Assembly (NCBI RefSeq): GCF_040567655.1
Contig: NZ_JBEXAC010000001.1
Coordinates: 1,612,001-1,676,000, forward strand
DNA: 64,000 bases
Origin: Chitinophaga sp. H8
GTDB lineage: Bacteria > Bacteroidota > Bacteroidia > Chitinophagales > Chitinophagaceae
Reading direction: 5' to 3'
Below are positions 1 through 8,507 of this stretch, piece by piece (position 1 is the stretch's first letter; every line of letters starts with the position of its first letter). A model generated the notes under the pieces. The model had not been told where the DNA came from, made no database searches, and worked only from the letters and a program-made list of their open reading frames with translations. The translations under genes and the position numbers were made by a program.

Positions 1-1391
1 ATGATATTATCAGAAGGTCTTACTTCCGCAGTAGCAGGAGGAGAGTATCCCCGGCTTACGGTAATCCGTCCGGTGAGTGCAGGATTGAACAGGTAAGACA
101 TGGCCAGGTGAGGCATGAGTTGCGGAGAGAAGGCCACCTTCATTTGTCCGTGCTGATCAAAGGAATAGCGGTAATAATTCAGGCTGATGGCCCCTTGCAG
201 TTGCCAGCGCTGATGAATATCTGCAGAAAACCGGGTAAAGAAAAAATGCTGATGTGTCAGGAGGCGGTCGGCCGCCTGTACAGTATCTCTTTTGCCTGCA
301 CGGTTGCCGTAGTTGATAATATCCGTAGAGGTTCGCTGTGCTTCTACGCCTGCCAGCCATTGCCAGTGGAGGGCTGCAGCAGATTGATTGTCTGTCAGTT
401 GCAGATACGTACGTAAGCCGGTGGTATTTTCATCCCTGGCTTCGTAGTTGGTAATAAAAGGATTTTCGAAATGGGTGTTGCCACTGAATAAGGTGATCAC
501 ATGCTTCAGGCGGTCGCTGAATTGTGCTTCATGCACGATAGCGCCTTGCAGTGTCCGGTTTTTGATGCCCGCCTGCTGTTCTACTGCACCAGGCAATGTA
601 TTGGTAGCAGGGCGGGCGGCTTTAGGATTGGCCTGGCTTTGTGCCAGCGTGAGCCCGCCGGGGGTACGATAAGCCAGGTCCGTATAAAAAGCCAGCAGTT
701 TAAGCTGATAGCCTGGTCTGTATTGCCATTGTTGTACGGTTTGTGTATAGGAATGTCGCAGCGCAGTATTTTGCCGGTAGCCATCGGAGCGCTGGTATCC
801 CTGGAATAACTGGAACTGATAATTCTTTCCCTGGTGCTGATAAGCTGCACTGGTATGAAACAATCCATAGCTGCCGCCTTGCAGTTGTACCCGCAGCCGG
901 TCCGTATCTGTAGTGGATGGCGTGAGCTGAAAGCGTATCACCCCACCGGAATTAGGGCCAAAAAGACTACCATCCGGACCTTTTAATATTTCCACCTGGC
1001 GAATGGCAGCAGCATCTATCAGGTTCAGATAGGTGTTGCCGCCTGCATCTGTCAGGGGCATTTCATCCAGGTATACCTTGATGTTACGGATGCCGAATGG
1101 GGAGCGGAGTAAACTACCACGGATAGATAGCCGGTAGCTACCAGGAGAACGCTCCTCCATACGTATACCCGGTACCGTATTTAAGGCGGGTAAAAGGGTA
1201 TTGCCTTGCTGTAATTGCAGTTGTGCAGGTAGCAGTACGCTTACTGCTGTAGGCACCCGTTGCATGGATTGTGGGGTGAGATAGGATTTTACTTCCACTT
1301 CCTTCAACTGATGGGTAGTGTCTTCCTGTGCATATAATGTGGCGGTTGCCAGTGTGAATAGCAGGCAACTGCTGAGATATTTGATTGACAT
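1..1391 (-). CDS. TonB-dependent outer-membrane receptor (partial, C-terminus outside window)
   Basis: Outer-membrane TonB-dependent receptor reading off the left edge; about 463 residues are visible without a stop. A Sec signal peptide (MSIKYLSSCLLFTLATATL...) is followed at roughly residues 30-150 by a plug domain with RMEERSPGSYRLSIRG and EILKGPDGSLFGPNSGG, then by barrel strands (SRGYSPPATAEVRPS near the cut). There is no carboxypeptidase-like N-terminal extension, so it resembles FecA/siderophore-type receptors rather than SusC. The ligand cannot be read from sequence. It is divergent from ctaD across 250 bases; a metal or cofactor link to the oxidase would be a guess. The start is the first ATG in frame and fits the signal peptide. 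Confidence 0.9.
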   Translation of the reverse strand, partial: MSIKYLSSCLLFTLATATLYAQEDTTHQLKEVEVKSYLTPQSMQRVPTAVSVLLPAQLQLQQGNTLLPALNTVPGIRMEERSPGSYRLSIRGSLLRSPFGIRNIKVYLDEMPLTDAGGNTYLNLIDAAAIRQVEILKGPDGSLFGPNSGGVIRFQLTPSTTDTDRLRVQLQGGSYGLFHTSAAYQHQGKNYQFQLFQGYQRSDGYRQNTALRHSYTQTVQQWQYRPGYQLKLLAFYTDLAYRTPGGLTLAQSQANPKAARPATNTLPGAVEQQAGIKNRTLQGAIVHEAQFSDRLKHVITLFSGNTHFENPFITNYEARDENTTGLRTYLQLTDNQSAAALHWQWLAGVEAQRTSTDIINYGNRAGKRDTVQAADRLLTHQHFFFTRFSADIHQRWQLQGAISLNYYRYSFDQHGQMKVAFSPQLMPHLAMSYLFNPALTGRITVSRGYSPPATAEVRPSDNI

Positions 1392-1567
1392 AAGGAACAA
1401 ATATAACATTATATATATACCCCGGAAATAGGATAGCAGTGGATAGGAGTGAATTATTACCAAATAATCGTTGAAAAGTACCATTGAAAGTAATCAGATA
1501 GTGTTATGTTTACCTATCAATTCTAAGACCCTCTTCATTTTATTATCGGTAATCAAATACCGTAGCT

Positions 1568-1603
1568 GTGAGCCGGTGAAGTGGCACAGAATTAGCGGCT
1601 CAC
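1568..1603 (+). promoter_or_regulatory. Hairpin in the ctaD 5' leader
   Basis: GTGAGCCG (1568-1575) and CGGCTCAC (1596-1603) form a perfect 8-base stem with a 20-base loop, 38 bases before the ctaD start. A small CTTC/GAAG stem follows at about 1605-1616. No T-tract follows, so it is not an intrinsic terminator. It may be a structured leader or a protein site. The rest of the 1392-1641 gap is AT-rich, and I see no clear promoter for either gene. Confidence 0.4.
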
Positions 1604-1641
1604 CCTTCTTTTGGAAGTGCTGGACATAAAACCTTCCCGCT

Positions 1642-3462
1642 ATGAGCAATACTGAAATGGAACACGCAGCCGCAGCTGCTGCCGGTACAATTGAACAATC
1701 TCACGAAGCAACCCACCCGGAACATCATACAGAAAGCTTTATTTCGAAGTATGTGTTCAGCATGGACCACAAAATGATCGCCAAACAATACCTGATCACG
1801 GGAATGATCTGGGCAGTGATTGGCGCTTTGTTTTCCGTGCTGTTCCGCTTGCAGCTGGGTTTTCCCGATAGTACCTTCCCCTGGCTGGAAACACTGCTGG
1901 GGCATTGGGCTAAAGGCGGACGTATTTCTCCCGAAGCTTATTATGCCATGGTAACGATGCATGGTACTATTCTCATTTTCTTTGTACTCACTGCCGGATT
2001 GAGCGGCACTTTCTCCAACTTACTGATTCCCTTACAGGTAGGTGCACGTGATATGGCATCTCCCTTTATGAATATGCTGAGCTACTGGTTCTTTTTCCTG
2101 GCCAGTATAGTGATGATGTCTTCCCTGTTTGTACAAACCGGACCTGCCTCCGGCGGATGGACGGCTTATCCGCCTTTAAGTGCTTTGGGTGATGCATCTA
2201 TCGGCTCCAAAATAGGGATGGATCTCTGGCTGGCCAGCCTGGCATTGTTTGTGGTGTCGCAGCTCCTTGCAGGGATCAATTATATCTCCACTATTCTGAA
2301 CATGCGCACCAAAGGTATGCTGATGACCAGGCTGCCGCTTACGATATGGGGATTTTTCTTTACGGCCATATTGGGGGTACTTTCCTTTCCGGTATTGCTG
2401 TCAGGATTTATCCTGTTGCTGCTGGACCGCCATGCAGGTACCAGCTTCTTCCTGAGCGATCTGTATGTGGCAGGCAAGGTATTGTCTAATGAGGGAGGCA
2501 GCGCTATTTTATATCAGCACCTTTTCTGGTTCCTGGGCCATCCGGAAGTGTACATTGTGATCCTCCCTGCCATGGGTATTGTATCGGAAGTATTGGCCAT
2601 CAATTCCCGCAAGCCCATATTCGGTTACCTGGCTATGGTAGGGTCTTTGTTTGCTATCGCAGCATTGTCGTTCCTGGTATGGGCGCACCATATGTTCGTG
2701 GCAGGGATCAATCCCTTCCTGGGATCGTTCTTTGTACTGCTTACCTTGCTGATAGCAGTGCCCTCGGCCATCAAAGTGTTTAACTGGCTCACCACCATCT
2801 GGCGGGGCAATATCCGGTTTACGCCGGCTTCCCTGTTCTGCATCGGTTTTGTAAGCACTTTTATTTCGGGTGGATTAACGGGGATCTGGCTGGGTAATTC
2901 TACTATTGATATCCATGTGCATGATACTTACTTTGTGATTGCCCACTTTCACCTGGTAATGGGTGTATCCGCCATCTTTGGCATGTTTGCGGGTATCTAC
3001 CATTGGTTCCCCAAAATGTACGGACGCTATATGAACAACACAATAGGCTATCTCCACTTCTGGCTTACACTCATCTGTGCCTACCTGATCTTCTGGCCCA
3101 TGCATTACCAGGGACTGGCAGGGATGCCCAGAAGATACTATGATTATTCCAACTGGGAATCCTTCAAACAGTTCATCCCGCTGAACCACTTTATCAGCAT
3201 TGTGGCGATTGTGGCATTCTTCGCGCAGTTCTTTTTCCTGTATAATTTTTTCTACAGTATTTTCAAGGGACGTAAAGTAACTACCCCCAATCCCTGGGAT
3301 GCTACTACCCTGGAATGGAGCACGCCCATACATCCGGGGCATGGCAACTGGCCGGGCGAAATTCCGGAAGTACACCGCTGGCCTTATGATTATAGCCGGG
3401 ATGGTAAAGACTTTATTCCGCAAACAGTGCCCTTGTCGAAAGGAGAGTTAGAAGGACATTAA
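1642..3462 (+). CDS. ctaD: Cytochrome c oxidase subunit I (heme-copper oxidase, A family)
   Basis: Catalytic subunit of an aa3-type terminal oxidase: reduces O2 to water at a heme/CuB centre in the inner membrane and pumps protons. About twelve membrane helices. The key residues are present: low-spin heme His in MVTMHGTILIF, GHPEVY at H300-E302-Y304 (A-family glutamate and cross-linked Tyr), CuB histidines H349-H350 (WAHHMF), heme histidines H435 and H437 (IAHFHLV). The D-channel entry (ARDMASPFMN) and the K-channel lysine (PSAIKVF) are kept. At 606 residues it is full length, with a 30-residue His/Ala-rich N-terminal tail. Subunit II (ctaC), subunit III and assembly genes are absent nearby, so it is an orphan copy or works with subunits encoded elsewhere. 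Confidence 0.95.
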   Translation: MSNTEMEHAAAAAAGTIEQSHEATHPEHHTESFISKYVFSMDHKMIAKQYLITGMIWAVIGALFSVLFRLQLGFPDSTFPWLETLLGHWAKGGRISPEAYYAMVTMHGTILIFFVLTAGLSGTFSNLLIPLQVGARDMASPFMNMLSYWFFFLASIVMMSSLFVQTGPASGGWTAYPPLSALGDASIGSKIGMDLWLASLALFVVSQLLAGINYISTILNMRTKGMLMTRLPLTIWGFFFTAILGVLSFPVLLSGFILLLLDRHAGTSFFLSDLYVAGKVLSNEGGSAILYQHLFWFLGHPEVYIVILPAMGIVSEVLAINSRKPIFGYLAMVGSLFAIAALSFLVWAHHMFVAGINPFLGSFFVLLTLLIAVPSAIKVFNWLTTIWRGNIRFTPASLFCIGFVSTFISGGLTGIWLGNSTIDIHVHDTYFVIAHFHLVMGVSAIFGMFAGIYHWFPKMYGRYMNNTIGYLHFWLTLICAYLIFWPMHYQGLAGMPRRYYDYSNWESFKQFIPLNHFISIVAIVAFFAQFFFLYNFFYSIFKGRKVTTPNPWDATTLEWSTPIHPGHGNWPGEIPEVHRWPYDYSRDGKDFIPQTVPLSKGELEGH

Positions 3463-3593
3463 GGGCGCTGAAAATATGGTAACATCTTAAAGTTGTTTCC
3501 TATAATTAATTAGGTTACCTTGGTCTTCTTAACTCCTATGGTTGGTTCGCAAGCGTGTATATCCTATCTGCTCACCTCGAAAAATCTGGAATC

Positions 3594-3866
3594 ATGAAGA
3601 CAAGAATTGAAATCCTATCACTGGAAAAGCCATTGTGTTTTGCCGATTATTCAAGTATGGGGGAGGGCATTGCAGTATACCAGCAGATCTTAAAGAATGG
3701 TCATTTTAATATTTCCCGCGGACGGTTCTCCTTTCGTTTGCTGAAGTTGAACAAGAACCGGGACCAACAGTCCATTTTTTACATTGATAAGATCAAGCCA
3801 CTTTTCCTGGACCTGATGAGTAAATGGCCATTTAAGGCATTAGAAAAGGAAGGAGTCTGTATCTAA
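3594..3866 (+). CDS. Small conserved-looking hypothetical protein (90 aa)
   Basis: Not recognised. The reading frame can extend to 3555, but the ATG at 3594 (MKTRIEILSLEKPL...) gives a more natural start. The product is about 90 residues, basic, with no signal peptide, membrane segment or cysteine motif. Its pattern (SRGRFSFRLLKLNKNRDQQ) suggests a small soluble cytoplasmic protein. It lies between ctaD and the GH26-like gene on the same strand, with about 130 bases upstream and 54 downstream, so it may have its own transcript. Coding status rests on an open frame and ordinary composition only. Confidence 0.5.
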   Translation: MKTRIEILSLEKPLCFADYSSMGEGIAVYQQILKNGHFNISRGRFSFRLLKLNKNRDQQSIFYIDKIKPLFLDLMSKWPFKALEKEGVCI

Positions 3867-3920
3867 ATCTATTTCACGGGAAAAAATAGGTACTTTAGAT
3901 GCAGATTACTCATTCTTCTC

Positions 3921-5609
3921 ATGAAGCATAAGCAGGTTGTATTTATTGCCATAACGTTACTTTTATTAATATTACTTGCCACTGTTTTGTATTTAAAACA
4001 ACCTGCGGTCCGGCCAAAACAAACACAGGTGTCTGAAGATCCTGCTACCGAACAACTGGCAGGGGTGTACGATCCCCGGAATATATTGCCACCGGCAGGG
4101 ATGGACAGCGTATGGCATTACCGGATCAAATGGCAAAAGGGGGCCGGGGTAGACAAACCCTCCCTGGAAAAAATTATTTCCACACACCCCTACTTATTAC
4201 TCACTGTTGAAACCTGGCCTGCCGCCGGAAGTAATGATAATGTACTGAAAGCAATGCTGGATGGTAATTACGATGAAAATATACAATCATTGGGAGCGGT
4301 GTTGTCGCGTAGCGGACAGGAAACCTTTGTACGTTGGAACCCCGATATGGAAGTGCCTGTACATCAATACCCCTGGCAGTATCAGTCGCCCGAATTATAT
4401 ATCCGTGCATTCAATTACTTTGCTGCCCGTTTAAAAAAGCTAGCGCCCAATACCCGGCTGGTATGGGCACCGGCAGGTTATCCGGGTGACTCGGAATACT
4501 GGCCCGGTGGTGAAGAGGTGGATGCGGTCAGCATCACTTTTGACAGCCCTTCCGAACTGGCTGCAGGTAGTGATTCGCTGCTGCATTTATCAAACCTGGA
4601 TGTGTTACAACGTAAATTGCACCGGATGCGGTTTATGGATAAGCCGGTGTTGATTTTGTCTGCCAATGCAGCCATTCACCAGGCGGCTATGAAAGAAATG
4701 GTGGCCGAAGCGGCAAAAAATATAACCGTCTATAACACCACCATTTATGCGGAAAGGAATTTTAATACGAAAACGCAGCTGCCTGCCCGGCATCATTTGC
4801 TGATAGGTGTATTTGATCCCAGGCAACAGCTAATTGCTGAGCCGGAGATCCGTGTAGAACATGTATTTACGGATTGGGGAGCAATTCAGCGGGGAGAGTT
4901 TGAGCATAAATTTAATGAAGTGATGCAGCGCCATCATGATATCATTGTTACGATGGAACCGTGGAAAGATACTTCCGGGCAAACAGATACTGCTGTGTTA
5001 CGCAATACCGTTCAGGGTAAATACGACAGGGAGATCGCCCGGTTGTATGCTACCCTGGCTAAAGGGAAACAGCAGGTATACCTGCGCTGGGCACATGAAA
5101 TGGAAATTCCTATTCACCGTTATGCCTGGCAAAGCCAGGACCCGGTGGAGTATATCAACTCCTACCGTTATTTTGCAAAGTTTAATGCCCCCAGAACAGG
5201 CAATATTCACTATGTGTGGGGACCGGCAGGCGACAGGGGATCGGCCGACTGGTATCCGGGGGATGACGTAGTGGATTATATCAGTATCGCAATATATGGA
5301 TTGCCGGATAAGAACATTACAGATCCTCACCAGCAGGAATCCTTCCAGGACATATTTCGCCGCAAGAACTACCGGATGCGATTTCTCAACAAGCCGTTGT
5401 TTATTACCGAATTTGGGGTGAAAGGCAGTGAGGATTTTCAGGATAAGTGGCTGGCAGATGCGGCAAAAACCATTCTGCAAAACCGGCATATTTTCGGGAT
5501 CTGCTATTTTAATCTATATGATAATCCCAAAGCCTGGGGAGATATTAAAGCACCGGATTGGAGCATCAGTAAAAACTCACTTAAAAAATTCACGGACCTG
5601 CTGCAATAG
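3921..5609 (+). CDS. Membrane-anchored protein with two tandem GH26-like domains
   Basis: An N-terminal hydrophobic anchor (residues 5-26) is followed by two TIM-barrel domains of the GH26 (beta-mannanase-like) type that align with each other. The second (about 310-560) has YLRWAHEMEIP with E393 as candidate acid/base and LFITEFG with E497 as candidate nucleophile. The first (about 50-285) has FVRWNPDMEVP with D142 at the acid/base position and ILSANAA where the nucleophile should be, so it looks inactive. Both repeats keep the HQYPW/HRYAW and APAGYPGD/GPAGDRGS segments. Likely a periplasmic glycan hydrolase whose first domain may bind substrate. The target glycan is unknown. It stands alone, convergent with the next gene. 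Confidence 0.75.
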   Translation: MKHKQVVFIAITLLLLILLATVLYLKQPAVRPKQTQVSEDPATEQLAGVYDPRNILPPAGMDSVWHYRIKWQKGAGVDKPSLEKIISTHPYLLLTVETWPAAGSNDNVLKAMLDGNYDENIQSLGAVLSRSGQETFVRWNPDMEVPVHQYPWQYQSPELYIRAFNYFAARLKKLAPNTRLVWAPAGYPGDSEYWPGGEEVDAVSITFDSPSELAAGSDSLLHLSNLDVLQRKLHRMRFMDKPVLILSANAAIHQAAMKEMVAEAAKNITVYNTTIYAERNFNTKTQLPARHHLLIGVFDPRQQLIAEPEIRVEHVFTDWGAIQRGEFEHKFNEVMQRHHDIIVTMEPWKDTSGQTDTAVLRNTVQGKYDREIARLYATLAKGKQQVYLRWAHEMEIPIHRYAWQSQDPVEYINSYRYFAKFNAPRTGNIHYVWGPAGDRGSADWYPGDDVVDYISIAIYGLPDKNITDPHQQESFQDIFRRKNYRMRFLNKPLFITEFGVKGSEDFQDKWLADAAKTILQNRHIFGICYFNLYDNPKAWGDIKAPDWSISKNSLKKFTDLLQ

Positions 5610-5671
5610 CGGGTGTGTGGCTATGTGCTTACAGAACAGCTTCATAGCAGGATAGTGCCCGTTCTCCTGCC

Positions 5672-6268
5672 TTATACGAACGCTTTATGGTGGTGTAGTA
5701 CTTCATAATCCAACAGCACTACGCCGGATTCGAACCGCTTGGTTTTCAGAAGGTTCAGGTTGAGTTTGTAATCTATTCCTTTAAACAGGGGATTGCCTTT
5801 TCCGAGGATGACGGGATGTACCCAGATAAGGTATTCATCGATCAGGTCCAGTTGCATAAAGTGAGCAATCAGGCTGCCGCTGCCGAAGATCATAAGGTGC
5901 TTGCCGGGAAGCCGCCGGAGCTGTGCAATTTCTTCTGCAATACCTGCCTGTGCCAGCCGGGCATTTCTCCAGGCTAACGTTTGTAAAGTGCGGGAAAATA
6001 CTACTTTAGGATAGTTGTTCATCATATTGGCCAGTGCCGTATCAATATTGGGGGTACATACCTTATTGCGGCCAGCAACCGGGTAATAGGCTGCCATAGC
6101 CTGATAGGTGACCCGTCCTAACAGAATGGTATCTGTTCTGCTGAGTTGCTGGTAGGCCGATTTAGCCATCTCATTATCCCATAAAGGAAAATGCCAGTCT
6201 AATGCTCCGTTTGATTCTGCCATGAAACCATCCAGCGTAACATTGATAGATACTATTACTTTTCTCAT
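5672..6268 (-). CDS. Dihydrofolate reductase-family protein (RibD C-terminal domain)
   Basis: A 198-residue cytoplasmic reductase of the RibD_C/DHFR-like family (YyaP/YwjB type). It begins MRKVIVSINVTLDGFMA, the usual opening of these proteins, and contains TDTILLGRVTYQAMAAYYP and LMIFGSGSLIAHFMQLDLID, which build the NADPH-binding Rossmann-like fold. Substrate unknown: members are often annotated as dihydrofolate reductase but few are tested. It is divergent from the GlxA-type regulator at 6464, a common arrangement when the regulator controls the reductase. Length is normal. Confidence 0.85.
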   Translation of the reverse strand: MRKVIVSINVTLDGFMAESNGALDWHFPLWDNEMAKSAYQQLSRTDTILLGRVTYQAMAAYYPVAGRNKVCTPNIDTALANMMNNYPKVVFSRTLQTLAWRNARLAQAGIAEEIAQLRRLPGKHLMIFGSGSLIAHFMQLDLIDEYLIWVHPVILGKGNPLFKGIDYKLNLNLLKTKRFESGVVLLDYEVLHHHKAFV

Positions 6269-6463
6269 GCTATTCCTGCTGTGCTATTACGCCTGTACCC
6301 AGGCAAATTGTTGCCGGTAAATTCACCGGTGTATCCCCAAATATGTTCCGGTATTTCAAACCTGTAGTACTGCAAATGTACCCCCGGCAAACTGCTTTGA
6401 TAGTGTGTGAATACGACATCTTAAGGGGTTGATTGCGACTTTATTAATGCTTATCTTTATCGT

Positions 6464-7456
6464 ATGAAACACATATCCATACTCTTGCCTCGCGAGTCTA
6501 TCCTGGCGAGCATTGCCGATCCGCGTTACATGTTTACCGCAGTAAATGAATTCCTGGAAGCAGCGGGCAAACCACCCATGTTTCAGGTGCAGCTGGTAGG
6601 ACTGGAAAAGGAGATAAAACTGAACAATGGGGCATTTTCTGTACACGCGGATGTGTTGCTTAAAGATGTAAAGAAAACGGACCTGGTGTTCATTCCTGCA
6701 CTGAGCGGTGAACTGAAAAGGGCGGTAGAAATAAATAAAGAGTTTATTCCGTGGATTATCAAGCAATATAATAACGGCGCTGAAATAGCGAGCTTATGTA
6801 TCGGTTCTTTTCTGCTGGCATCCACCGGTTTATTAAACGGGAAAGAATGCTCCAGTCACTGGCTCACCGCCAATGAATTCCGGGATATGTTTCCGGAAGT
6901 AACCTTGGTAGATGGCAGGATCATTACGGAAGAACAAGGGCTGTATTCCAGCGGCGGAGCCAGTTCCTACTGGAACCTGCTGGTATACCTGGTAGAAAAA
7001 TATACCGACCGGGAAACTGCTATTCTGGCCTCTAAAGTTTTTGCAATAGAGATAGACCGAAAAAGCCAGTCGCCTTTTATCATGTTCAACGGACAAAAGA
7101 AACATGAAGATGAGCCGATAAAGAAGGCACAGGAATTTATTGAACATAATGTTTCCGACCGGATCTCTGTGGAAGACCTGGCCTTAAAATATGCTATCGG
7201 TAAGCGGCACTTTGAAAGACGGTTCAAAAAGGCCACTAATAATACCCCGGTGGAATATATACAGCGGGTAAAAATAGAAGCGGCGAAGAAACACCTGGAA
7301 ACCAGTACCAAGAATATCAATGAAGTGATGTATGATGTAGGATATTCTGATACCAAGTCTTTCAGAACCGTATTCAAAAAGATCACGGGATTGTCGCCGA
7401 TAGACTACAGAAATAAATACAACCGCGAAGCATTCGGCAACAGGATACAGGCGTAA
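6464..7456 (+). CDS. GlxA/FtrA-type transcriptional regulator (DJ-1/PfpI domain plus AraC HTH)
   Basis: A 330-residue regulator with two parts. Residues 1-195 form a DJ-1/PfpI-like class I amidotransferase fold, with the cysteine-elbow segment IASLCIGSFLLASTGLL and a downstream SSHW. Residues about 225-325 form a double helix-turn-helix AraC domain (ISVEDLALKYAIGKRHFERRFKKA; DVGYSDTKSFRTVFKKITGLSP). In this family the first domain is thought to sense a ligand rather than catalyse. The divergent DHFR-like gene is the obvious candidate target. It is convergent with the next AraC gene, 29 bases away. Confidence 0.88.
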   Translation: MKHISILLPRESILASIADPRYMFTAVNEFLEAAGKPPMFQVQLVGLEKEIKLNNGAFSVHADVLLKDVKKTDLVFIPALSGELKRAVEINKEFIPWIIKQYNNGAEIASLCIGSFLLASTGLLNGKECSSHWLTANEFRDMFPEVTLVDGRIITEEQGLYSSGGASSYWNLLVYLVEKYTDRETAILASKVFAIEIDRKSQSPFIMFNGQKKHEDEPIKKAQEFIEHNVSDRISVEDLALKYAIGKRHFERRFKKATNNTPVEYIQRVKIEAAKKHLETSTKNINEVMYDVGYSDTKSFRTVFKKITGLSPIDYRNKYNREAFGNRIQA

Positions 7457-7485
7457 TTTTCTGGTATGCAGGCAGCATGATGATA

Positions 7486-8361
7486 TTAAAGCATGGTGTC
7501 TGCATATTTTTTTCTATACGCCAGCGGGCTATATTGTGTAATCGCCTTGAACTGCCGGTTGAAATTAGACAGTGTTTGAAACCCACTCTCATAGCATACC
7601 TGGGAAATATCCATTTTTCTTGCCGCCAGCAATTTGCAGGAATGTCCAATCCTGATTTCCGTCAAAAAATCCGAGAACGTTTTATTGGCATGTGTTTTAA
7701 AGTAACGGCTAAAAGAAGAGCTGGTCATATTGGCAATGGCAGCCACTTCATCCAGCGTGATCTTTTCCCGGAAGTTCTTCATCACATAGGCGTGTACTTT
7801 GTTCATCCTTTCCGTATCACCGGCTTTTAGCTGGTTCGTATATCCTCCGCTGGCCAGCAGCCGGTATTCGCTGGTGTGCGATAATACATGCAGCAGCTGC
7901 AGCAAGGTGAGCACACTTTCAAAATCGGTAGTATGCAGTAACCGTTTCATCAAAGCGCTAGCCTGCTGATTAGCAGCACCGGATATTTCCATGCCCCGCT
8001 GCGACCTGATAAATAGCTGACGCAATTGCCAGGACTCCTTTTTTTGCAGGAACTCTTTCCCCAGAAGATCCTCCTGGAAATATACTACAATGCCTTCCGT
8101 CCATAGTGTTTTATCTCCCTCAAAATACTCATGGTCACTTTGCCACAGGTGGGGGATATTGGGGCCGGTAAATACGAGGTGGCCTGGTTGAAAGGGCGTT
8201 ACATGATCGCCTATAAACCGGGTGCCGGTACCCTTTAAAACGATGAACAACTGGTATTCGGAATGGAAGTGCCAGTTAGGATCAAAGTGCGGCGCTTTCA
8301 GGAATTTGACCTCAAAGGCGCAGTCGGGAGAAATGGGCGATTTTTGCACAGCAGCTTTCAT
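7486..8361 (-). CDS. AraC-family transcriptional regulator with N-terminal cupin
   Basis: A 291-residue regulator. Residues 15-110 form a cupin-like sensor (HFDPNWHFHSEYQLFIVLKG; GDHVTPFQPGHLVFTGPNIPH), and residues about 185-285 form the AraC double helix-turn-helix (ITLDEVAAIANMTSSSFSRYFK; CYESGFQTLSNFNRQFKAI). Such cupin-AraC proteins usually sense a sugar or its derivative. It is divergent from the ThuA/dehydrogenase operon beginning at 8508, and the 146-base gap holds two CAAAATAC repeats, so it probably controls that operon. The link is inference from position. Confidence 0.9.
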   Translation of the reverse strand: MKAAVQKSPISPDCAFEVKFLKAPHFDPNWHFHSEYQLFIVLKGTGTRFIGDHVTPFQPGHLVFTGPNIPHLWQSDHEYFEGDKTLWTEGIVVYFQEDLLGKEFLQKKESWQLRQLFIRSQRGMEISGAANQQASALMKRLLHTTDFESVLTLLQLLHVLSHTSEYRLLASGGYTNQLKAGDTERMNKVHAYVMKNFREKITLDEVAAIANMTSSSFSRYFKTHANKTFSDFLTEIRIGHSCKLLAARKMDISQVCYESGFQTLSNFNRQFKAITQYSPLAYRKKYADTML

Positions 8362-8424
8362 ATCAGGAGTCTGTTATTTTCTACTTATTTGTCTTAAAAG
8401 AAGGTGAAACTAAATATTTTAGGA

Positions 8425-8443
8425 CAAAATACAGTCAAAATAC
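8425..8443. promoter_or_regulatory. Direct repeat CAAAATAC x2 in AraC/ThuA intergenic region
   Basis: CAAAATAC occurs at 8425-8432 and 8436-8443, an 11-base period (one helical turn), between the divergent AraC gene and the sugar oxidation operon. Direct repeats in phase are typical of AraC-family operators. On the minus strand each copy reads GTATTTTG, close to the Bacteroidota -7 element, so the site could also be part of the araC promoter. Confidence 0.35.
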
Positions 8444-8507
8444 GATAATATTCAGGAATCCTTAAGGTATTAAATCCGGAAATTAGTACTGATAAAACTA
8501 TGATACG

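Noticed and set aside
1398..1405. TATATTTG -7 element for the TonB receptor on the minus strand
   Set aside because: It ends 7 bases before the start codon, would give a leaderless message, and has no TTG at the right distance.
3478..3518. GGTAAC/GTTACC inverted repeat after ctaD
   Set aside because: Six pairs with a loop near 29 bases; likely chance.
6452..6459. TTG-N20-TATCTTTA promoter for the GlxA-type gene
   Set aside because: The predicted transcript would begin at or inside the start codon, so the match is probably chance.
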